From assembly GCF_031143425.1 (NCBI RefSeq), contig NC_090448.1, positions 527,886,313 to 527,950,312 of the forward strand: a stretch of 64,000 nt of DNA, read 5' to 3'. Shown piece by piece: positions 55,290 through 64,000 of the stretch. Origin of the DNA: Pleurodeles waltl. Lineage: Eukaryota; Chordata; Amphibia; Caudata; Salamandridae. A program made the position numbers and the translations under genes. Every line of letters starts with the position of its first letter. Within the stretch, counting starts at the first letter, position 1. Under the pieces are notes generated by a model. It was not told where the DNA came from. It worked only from the letters and a program-made list of their open reading frames with translations, and ran no database searches.

Positions 55290-56919
55290 TTAAAATTCTG
55301 TCAGTTCCCTTTTCCTTTTAGTTCCCCTAGTTTGTGCTTTGTATTCTTCTGCCATTCTTTTCATAATTTTCTCCTCCTTTCTCCTTTTTATTCTTTCCAT
55401 AATCATTATTATTCCCCTTTTTATTCCCCAAATTCCAAATACACAAATTATCACTATTAAAATTCCCTCTATTATTTTTAGCAATATTCCATTCCAAATT
55501 CCCCCAATCCAATGTCCCACTGAAGCAAGTCCTTTTCCAACCTTCTCCCACACTCCTGGTTCTTTCAGTTCCTCCAAATCTGCACTTTCTTTTGTTAGAT
55601 TAGCAAGCATAGTTTTAATTTTCACACTATTGTCAGGTATATATGTACAACAGTGTCTTGCACCAAGCATGTTGCAAACACCTCCATCCTTTGCTAAAAG
55701 AATGTCTAAAGCAAGCCTATTTTGAAGAGTCATAGCTCTTTCCGCTGCAAGTTCAGCATCTATCAGGATTATAGCACCTGAAAACTTTGTCAACATGTTA
55801 TCCACTATAGTAGACAACTTTCTTATTTTGATGGAATTCAGCACAACTCCCAATGAAGGAATCATGGCTCCAAATATATCACCTACCACAGCAGCTGCGG
55901 TCTCTCTTTTCTGGATACGATGGGATCCAGATGTCTTTTGAATCATCGATAGGTCATCCAGTTGATAAACCTTTGGGAACACTATACCCAAATAACATCT
56001 TCCCCACCATCCCTTTGGAAGACGATAATAGGCATTATACCCACAAATGTAATATACCCCTGGAATGACAGGGTCAAGTCCGTCCATCATGAATGTCCAT
56101 TTGGCCTTAAAGATAAACGTGTTTACATTCACTCGCCCCTACAAAAATGTTGTCATAATAAGATTCACCTCGATATATACAAAACTTCCCTACATGCCAA
56201 GCATCTAAAGCAATTTTCCCTTGTGTCTTTATGGCAGCAAAATCATAATTATCTACTGAAGTCCTCTTATGTAACTCCTTTTCTAATTTCGCCTTCATTT
56301 GAGCCCTTCTATCATCTGTGCGATCTAAAAAGCTTATTTCTACTGCAGAGAGTGAACAGGTAAGATTTTCCCTATGAGCGTGAGCCGTTTCAAAAGGTAG
56401 CATTGGCTCGAAAAATTCCCTCATAATTTTTGCATCCCAATCCTTTGCAGTCTGGCTTAGCTGTGCTATTATAGGAACATAAGCAAAGGTAACATCATAA
56501 TTTGAGTAAAAATACTGTATGTTAGTTTGACCATAAAACCTAGACATTACTATACTACATGTAATCCCGTATGTAAGAGGCATGTGGTGATATGTCACCC
56601 CCTCCTTCACTGATGTCGGTATCTGGGTACATACATAACAATCTTTTGCATCCATTGTTTCAACATATTCTGTTAGTAAGCGATAGAAAACATTATACAA
56701 AAGCTCTTTCCTTTCATGCAAGAGTCTCTCATCCAGTGCTAGCCTTTTCAATGCGGTTAGTTCAGTGACAGTAACAGGAGCAATAGTAGAAGCCTCAATA
56801 GTCTCATTCTCACCCTTTCCATGCATTCCAAGCACAATTGCCATTATTATTAGTACACATGTAACTACCAAGCCTATACACACATATTTACAATATTTCT
56901 TTCTATTGTTTTGCGTCAT
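55290..56919 (-). pseudogene. ERV env, split by a frameshift
   Basis: The first frame (56,919-56,107, 270 codons) has a hydrophobic leader at about residues 10-31 and a Cys-containing surface region with CYVC. The second (56,132-55,290) carries a dibasic KR cleavage-like site, an Ala/Gly-rich fusion-peptide-like stretch, a QNRLALDILLAKDGG segment followed by Cys-x7-Cys-Cys, and a membrane anchor near the C-terminus followed by a Lys/Arg-rich tail. The frames overlap by 26 bases but differ in phase, so an indel lies near 56,110-56,150. Env mediates receptor binding and fusion in exogenous relatives. This copy cannot make the full protein from one frame. Confidence 0.82.
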
Positions 56920-57176
56920 GATCTGTATAGAATCAGAGAGTTAGAAGCACTTATAAATGAAACTTATTTAGCAATTTAGTTACAAAGCTGAGCGAGCGCA
57001 ATGTTCACACCGTCTTCTTCAAGAGGCCAGTCACTTATCGGTTAGCAGCATTTGTCTCAATTCGGCAATAACTCAGTCTTTATCGGTTTAGCAAATGTCT
57101 CATCCGGTTTAGCAATGTCTCAGCTGGTTGTTTGTTTCACGTTATATTGTAGCAAGCGATATCATTTATCACCCCT

Positions 57177-60100
57177 TCAATCAACACTGTCCATGAAACT
57201 TTTCTTTTCTATTGGTATCTCTTCCTCTTCTTCGTTCTCGATGCTTAGAGATACAAACTCGTCAGTCCAATCGTCATTGACTGCATATGCCCATTCAGGA
57301 CCAGAATACCTTCTGTTCGGTATCCTTTTCCTTTTCAATTTTGCTTCTCTTTTCGATTCTGCCTCGCTGGTACTTTCCTCTTTTGTCAAGCCTTTTTCTT
57401 CACTCGAGGTTGGTACCACGACAGACACTTCTTTTCTTTTCTCTTTCACTTTTGGCCTTTCTCCGTCGTTCAATCCTTCTCCAGACCTTTGTTTTACTGG
57501 TGATATACTTAGTCTCCTCTTTGCACCGTGTCCATTTGATGGACCTGCGACCTTTTCTGTAGAGGTTTGAACTTTTTCGTTCTGCGCTGCCTTGTCCCCT
57601 CCTTCTGGGGAATCGATCACGTTCTCTTTTCCTTTTTCTGTATCGTCTGTTTCTGGGAAAGCCCTCCTCTGATCAGGCTCCCCTGCTTTTTCACCTTTTT
57701 CGAGCCCTTCGTCACCGTTACTTTCGTCAGGCTCTGTATCACTTTCAGCTGCTTCAGGTTCTTTGTCACCTTCAGCTGCTTCAGGCTTTTTGCTACCCTC
57801 AGCTGCTTCAGGCTCTTTGTCACCTGCAGCTTCTTCGTCGCTGTCTGAACTTTCTCCTTGGTCTTCCCCAAGTGAGTCGGACTCTTCGTTCTCCAATAAT
57901 ATCTCTTTTTCTCCTGCTGCTGCTTGTTCGCTTTCAGTTCGCTTTTGTTCTGTCTCAGCACTCGGCACTGTTTTATCAGGCACTGGCAATTTCAGCGCTT
58001 CAACTTCCTCATCTGTGGGACACAACACCTTCTTTGTGTGACTGGCGTGAATCCAGTTGGGAACCCCCGCACACTTCACAGCGGTAGTTGTCGTCAGGAT
58101 CACTTGGAAAGGGCCTTTCCAACGGGGTTCCAGGCACGACTTCCTCACGTGCTTCTTCACCACGACCCAGTCACCTGCTTTCAGTGCGTGTCCTGGACCT
58201 TGGATCGGTGGCAAGGTGGTCGCTTCCACCTGGTGAGAGAAAGAGCAAACCACGTCAGCCAGACCCTTGCAGTAGTCTAACACCATATCATCTGTAATAT
58301 TCAAAAGCGCGTTTGCGGGAACTGCAGGAAGTCTCATAGCCCTGCCCATGAGAATTTCGTGCGGAGACAATCCAGTCTTTCTATCAGGGGTGTTTCTCAT
58401 TGACATTAGCACTAAGGGCAATGCATCAGGCCATTTCAAATTTGTCGATGCACATATCTTCGCCATTCTTGATTTCAGTGTACCATTCATCTGCTCCACC
58501 AGTCCTGATGCTTCAGGGCGATAGCTACAATGCAATTTCTGCTCAATGTTCAGCGCTTCGCAGAGTAACTTTATCACCTCGTTATTGAAGTGACTTCCCC
58601 TATCTGATTCTAAAGAGATCGGGAATCCGAAACGTGGTATTAACTCTCTCAATAATAGCATGGCAACTGTAAGGCTGTCATTTCTACGTGTGGGGTATGC
58701 CTCAATCCAGTGACTAAAAATGCACACAATCACCAACACATATTTCAGACCTCCATGCACAGGCATCTCAATGAAGTCCATCTGCATACGACTAAAAGGC
58801 CCGCTTGCCCTACCAATGTGGCTCGCGTTCACAACTGTTCCCTTTCCTGGGTTCATCTGCTGGCAAGTGACACATCGATTGCAAACTGCTTCTGCAGCTT
58901 GACGAAATCTGGGGTTAAACCAATCAGTTTTGAACAATCTTATCATGGCATCTCTCCCTAGGTGAGCTTGCCCATGATAGAACCGCGCAAGCTGTGATAA
59001 GAGACTATTTGGCAAAACAAATTTTCCCTCATGTGAAACCCATAACTCGTCTTGTCTCTTTATACATTGTGATTTAATCCAGGAATCTCTTTCATCCTCC
59101 CTGACATTATTCTGTAGTGCTTTTAGTTCCTCTATCGTATCTACGACCTTCAAGGCAAATGCTTCAGCTGGTTCGAGTTCTGGCTCACTTATTGAGTTCC
59201 ATTCATCTCTCAGTAATATACAGTTCAAGGCACAAAATCTTGCGACTTGATCCGCATATGCATTTCCCAGAGAAACATAGTCCTGTCCTTTCGTGTGAGC
59301 ACTGCACTTTACCACTGCAACTTCAGCTGGCACTTGAATGGCATGTAACAATTCTCTTATTCTTTCCCCGTTTTTCACTGGGGATCCTGAAGAAGTCAGG
59401 AAACCTCTCTGTGACCATAGTTGTCCAAAGTCATGCACGATCCCAAACCCATATTGGCTATCAGTGTAAATGGTGACTTTCATCAATGCAGACAGTTGAC
59501 ATGCTCTGGTGAGGGCTACAAGTTCTGCTACTTGTGCAGAATAGACTCCTTGGAGCCATCCCGCTTCCAAGACCCCTGTTACAGTGCATACAGCGTATCC
59601 TGCTTTCAAAATTCCCATCCCATCTCTTAGACATGAACCATCAACAAAAAGAATTTGGTCATTTTCATCAAGTTTAGTATCCTTAATGTCCGGTCGGGGT
59701 TTTGTACAAAATTCAGTCACCTGAAGGCAGTCATGCTCGACGTCTTCAGCGTTCTCAATTTCAGCATTTTCTCCAGGAAGCAAGGTTGCTGGATTCAACG
59801 TAGTGCACCTTTTCAGCTGCACATTCGGTGAGCCCAGAATAATCGTTTCATACATTGTGAGTCTTGCTCCAGTCATGTGTTGCGTTCGGGAGCGGGTCAA
59901 GAGTATCTCAACTGAGTGAGGGACCATGACTGTTACTGGGTGTCCCATCACTATTCCTTCACTCTGAGTGAGGCTGATACCAACTGCTGCTACGGCGCGC
60001 AAACACCCTGGGAGTGCTGCTGCGACCGGATCCAAAGTAGCTGAAAAATACGCTACTGGTCTGTTTACGCCACCATGGGCTTGAGTCAAGACAGACAAAG

Positions 60101-60884
60101 AACATGCATCACGTTCATGACAAAACAATGTGAAAGGCTTTGTGTAATCAGGCATACCTAAAGCTGGAGCCCTACACATGCATTCTTTCAATTCAACAAA
60201 AGCATCCATCTCATCTCCTTTCAGCTCAATTTGATCCAAAGCATCCTTCTGGGTCAGTTTCAGTAAAGGCTTCGCTAGAGTCGAGAAGTTGGGAATCCAC
60301 TGTCGACAGTAGCCCACCATTCCCAAGAACTTCCTCACCTCCTTTCTTGTCTTGGGCGGACTCATCTGAAGTACGCTTGTAATTCTTTCCTTCATTATTC
60401 TCCGTGATCCCTTCTCTATCTGGTGACCCAAGTATTTCACTTTCTTCTGACAGAACTGTAATCTGGAAGGAGACACCTTGTGTCCATTCCCTCCCAAATG
60501 GTTCAACAGAGCAATGGTATCGGCAGTGCAGCCACTTTCTGTCTTTGATGCAACCAGTAAGTCGTCAATATACTGTACTAGGGTTGACTCGAATGGCAAC
60601 TCTAACTCTTCCAAGTCTTTCTTTAGAACCTGATTGAATATTGACGGTGACTCAGAAAACCCTTGAGGAATTCGACACCAACTGTATACTCTGTCTAGGA
60701 ATTTGAAACAAAAGAGAAATTGGCTGTCCTCATGAAGAGGCACAGAAAAGAATGCTTGTGACAAATCAATGACTGAGAACCACTTGGCATCGCAAGGGAT
60801 CTGAAACATTATCACAGCTGGATTCGGTACAACAGGGCAGCATTTGACTATGATGTCATTTATTTTCCTTAAGTCTTGCACAAG
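57177..60884 (-). pseudogene. ERV pol (RT, RNase H, integrase, long acidic tail)
   Basis: After the TGA at 60,885-60,887 the same frame continues. RT has YIDDLL near 60,570. RNase H has ILFVDGS and YTDSQYG, about 59,670-59,480. The integrase zinc module has H-x3-H and C-x2-C near 58,870-58,970, and the catalytic triad lies in MDFIEM, ESDRG and VEQMNG. The GPF and WIHASH C-terminal motifs end near 58,020. An unusual extension of about 280 residues follows, with repeats of an EPEAAE type, acidic runs and a basic KRKRIPNRR-like patch near the end. The only clear break is the TGA in RT. Confidence 0.88.
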
Positions 60885-63863
60885 TCAGACCTTTCCACTT
60901 GGCTTTATTAGTCCCATTATTGGTGAATTACATGGACTGCTCAACACTTCTTTCAGTACCCCCTGTTTTACAAATTCGTCAATAAGTTGGGCAACTTTCA
61001 TGAGGGTGTCTTGTGGCATGTGGTATTGTGGGGTCTGGGGAAAGATTGCATTGGGCTTTACAGTCACTTTCACTGGTTCCACTCCTTTCATCAATCCCAC
61101 CTCTTTCCCTGTCATGTCCCACACTTCCTTTCCGACTGTTTCCCGTAATTCAGCTGGAATATCTTCTTCAGTTATCATCGGGAAAAGACAAATCAGAGGA
61201 TACTCTTCATCTACCGTTTCCATTTCATCCCCCTCTACACTGTCCTCTTCTTCCCCATCACTGCTCGTCTGGATTGTTATTCCTTCGTTCGAACACATGA
61301 TCGAACATCCCAGCTTGCACAACAGGTCTCTCCCTAACAGTGCTATTGGGCTTGAGTCACATATCACAAACTGATGTACCCCTTGATAGTTACCGATGCT
61401 GACTGATACCGGATCTGTAATTGGGTTCGTCAGGTGCCTGTTTGCTACTCCCACCACTTGAACTGTCCTCCCTGAGAGTGGCAAATTTGGTACTTCACTA
61501 CTCTTAACAGTTGAACGTGTGGCTCCCGTGTCCACCAAGAATGAAACACGATGACCCATTACTTTTCCCTCTACGTACGGACCCTTTTGATCAACTTCTA
61601 AGGATGCTGCAAGCACACAATCTCCTTCCTCTTCTGAGCTCTCACTCTCCCATACATTGTTTATTCCACTCTCACTGTGTAATGGGAACTGTTGTACGGT
61701 GCCATTTGTACTCATTACCTGACCCGAGACCTGTGGAGGAACCATCACTTGCTGCTGACTCATTGGTGCCAAAGGTATTTGCATTTGCTGATTAGGTACC
61801 ATGGGTAACTGCTGTTGCATCGGCTGCATTTGCGTCATCTGCATACGAGGCATCTGCATCTGCTGCGGCTGCATAGGTTGTAATCCCTGCAATTGATTTA
61901 TGGTCTGAAAATTTGGGTTTGGACCTCTCATTTTCGGTCCCCTCATTGTCTGAAATGCATTGACATCATTGTTTTGCTGACCAACACCTGCACCTGCACC
62001 TGCACCTTCCTGCACCACCATCGGGCACTCGCGTTTCCAATGACCTACAATTCCGCACACATGACACGGCATCACTTTCTTCATTGCCTGCACACCCGTC
62101 ACAACAGTGTTTAAATCCGGACCATTATTCACAAAACCTCCTCTGCCTCTGCCTCTCGCCTGTGGCTGAAACGCCATGTTTCCTTGCAACTGCGGCTGCA
62201 GTTGCAGTACCTGCTGTTGGAACCCTTGCATCCCTTGCAAACCTTGCAGACCTGTCTGAGCTGCTTTAAGCTGCATCATCATCACCTTCTCTTTCAGCTT
62301 TTTCTGTTTTACCTCAATTTCGTCGCTACAATATTTCGCGTAAGTCAAGACCTCATCAATCGGTTTAGACTGCCAACAAATCAAATGCGACTTTATCATC
62401 TGACTTATTTCTGGTCTCAGCCCTTCCACAAATCTGAACACAAAATGAAGCATATCTTTTGCCTCGATTGTTTCCGTGCCACTGTAATTCTTGAACGCTT
62501 TCAACAACCTCTCGTAGTAACTATGAATCGATTCTTTTGTCTCTTGGGCAGTTCGATCAATCTTCTGCCAATCCACATTTTTCGCGGCAACCTTCGTCTT
62601 CAAATGCTCAATCACCTTATAGTACAAACTCATCACCATAGGTGATGGTGCACCCGTCTCCCTGTCTCTCTCTGGTTCACTTGTCGGCCAACCTACAGCT
62701 CTTTTGCAATCCTCCCACAAATCTGCCGGAACCACGATCTCAAAGAGAGTGTTCAGGTCTTCCCAGAGACATTTTGCAAGTTTCACAAACCTATCAGTCT
62801 GTTGATACCATTCAATCGGCTTCTCTCTCAGTTTGGGAAAATCATCCGTAAATGACTGAATGTCGCTTCTGTGCCACGGTACATGTATTAACTTTCCCCC
62901 TGCTGTCTCCCTCATTGGTAACATGGTTACTGTCTCGCTGCTTTGTGGTCTCTTCTCATTATGCTCTGTAGCACTGTCCCTCCTCTTTTCCTTTCTCTTT
63001 ACCCATCTGCTTTCCCACTTGTCTAAACACCTCCACACTTGTGCACTCTGTAGCAATTCTCTGAGGTGTGTCTTCATGCCTGCTGACCTCATGTGTTCAA
63101 AATCTGTGGTCCCAAAATCCAACCTGTAGCTTCTGCTCAAGTGTTTCATCTTGTCTATGTCAACCCCGTTTCTGTCAGCTGCTTCCTGCAAGCCCTTATG
63201 TACTTTGTTCACTTCCTTCGTAATCCTGGGACATAGATACCTCAGTTCTTCTTCCGTGTAGGATTCTAGCCTATTTACACCCATAGTCCCTTCCACCAAT
63301 TCTTGTGCTTCCATGTTCAACCTGACCCTATTCATATAGTCTTCTCCTTTCCCACTGGCTGAACTTTGTGTGGAATTCAAGCTGTTGAACCACTGTGTCA
63401 GCTGTTGCGCATTTACCCCCATCAGTGTAGCATTCACATCGACTGTCATTGATGGTTGCGGCAACTTTTCAGTATTCGATGTTAAAGGTATTATCAGTGG
63501 GGGGCTCGACCTCACCAGTGTTGACTGAGCACATATGGGACTAAACTCCATCAAGGATCCAGATCCACTTGGCTGAGCCGCTATCGGAGTTATCCCTGGA
63601 GTGTTCTCTATGCACCTCCTCTCTGTCCCATTCTGCAGCATTGATCCCTGACTGTTCATGCCTAAGTTAGGCTGACTATACAGAGGTACCGGTGGACCTA
63701 CAGTAATGGGTAGTGATATCGCATCCGGGTTCTGTCCATATCCCATGTTCTGAGGCATGTTCATCCCCATACTATGGGTCATCATTGTCGGCATGCCCAT
63801 CTGACTCCCCGTCATCTGAGCATGAGCGTTTCCTCCCTGCATCTGCTTTTGAGGCATCATAAA
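60885..63863 (-). pseudogene. ERV gag, protease and start of RT
   Basis: The N-terminal region is Met/Gln/Gly-rich. A capsid with p30-like features follows (ESIHSYYERLLKAF), then a Lys-rich helix, an RGRGRGG box and one zinc knuckle C-x2-C-x4-H-x4-C at about residues 596-609. A Gln/Met/Pro-rich spacer leads to protease with LVDTGAT at about residue 772 and LLGRDLL. The frame runs on into RT (PCNSPIMGLIKPSGK) and stops at TGA 60,885. There is no gag-pro or pro-pol stop or shift. The Met at 63,860 is not the real start: open frame continues upstream past a TAG at 63,864-63,866 to the window edge. Confidence 0.85.
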
Positions 63864-64000
63864 CTAAGTTGATTCAGCCTGTGTCATTATTGGATTGTGA
63901 CCATTCTGTACTCCCCTTACTGTTTGTTCTAGAACCATTCCTCCACTATTGTCACTGCTGTAGTACCCTGGCATCTGCGGTTGATAATTTTCTGCTGGTT

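Larger units (their letters stand above)
53640..64000 (-). mobile_element. Class I endogenous retrovirus (gamma/epsilon-like), 5' end off window
   Basis: Read on the minus strand, it has gag, protease, RT, RNase H, integrase, env and a 3' LTR. Gammaretrovirus-like signs are a p30-type capsid region, one zinc knuckle, an integrase C-terminus with GPFQVILTTTTAVK and WIHASHTK, and a TM region with a Cys-rich immunosuppressive-type segment. The 5' LTR and primer-binding site lie beyond 64,000. Damage seen: a stop in gag leader, a TGA in RT, and a frameshift in env. It inserted into a DIRS element. Confidence 0.85.

Noticed and set aside
55339..56363. Plus-strand frames opposite env
   Set aside because: Shadows. 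The minus-strand frames carry the Env motifs.
57617..57961. 114-codon Lys-rich minus-strand frame within the Pol tail
   Set aside because: An alternate frame of the same repetitive acidic-coding DNA. The main Pol frame is much longer.
57052..58297. Plus-strand frames opposite the end of pol (172 and 118 codons)
   Set aside because: Antisense to the low-complexity Pol extension. Ser/Phe-rich and without motifs.

Overview
The window looks like nuclear DNA of a large-genome vertebrate, most likely a urodele amphibian. It is AT-rich with almost no uninterrupted host coding sequence. Mobile elements of many classes fill it: L1, L2-like and an I/Ingi/Vingi-like LINE, Penelope-like, DIRS, LTR/ERV, hAT-like, and non-autonomous hairpin elements. 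A 2.9 kb LTR at 25,411-28,335 resembles, from memory, an abundant newt (Pleurodeles-type) Gypsy LTR. The species call is therefore inference.

Layout. 1-4,900: unassigned AT-rich DNA with short degenerate repeats. 4,900-10,000: mosaic of repeated blocks, a decayed ~80 bp minisatellite and a BED-finger (hAT transposase) relic. 10,640-14,560: Penelope-like GIY-YIG relic, a hAT-like element containing a hairpin-chain MITE, and a hammerhead-ribozyme-like sequence. 14,560-20,200: non-coding, with inverted and tandem repeats. 20,240-20,450: CpG-rich promoter-like island with a possible first exon.

22,502-40,077 is one L1 of about 6.3 kb, split by later insertions. An ERV-type solo LTR lies in the L1 reverse-transcriptase gene with target duplication GTACC. 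That LTR was split by an L2-like LINE plus an I/Ingi/Vingi-like LINE, and separately by a 2.9 kb solo LTR with target duplication TAAGC. A possible host exon lies just beyond the L1 (40,276-40,420), in phase with the possible first exon at 20,432-20,448.

40,900-45,400 holds three related hairpin-bearing elements and an L2-like LINE remnant. About 45,500-52,690 is a decayed plus-strand LINE, interrupted by a second hairpin-chain MITE and by an old LTR. 52,735-53,639 is a DIRS tyrosine-recombinase retroelement fragment.

53,640 to the window end is most of a class I (gamma/epsilon-like) endogenous retrovirus on the minus strand: 3' LTR, env, pol, pro and gag, with the 5' LTR off the edge. Gag, protease and Pol share one frame, broken only by a TGA in RT. 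Pol carries an acidic C-terminal extension of about 280 residues. Env is split by a frameshift. The retroelement genes are decayed copies, although the ERV and the 28-34 kb LINE are only lightly damaged.
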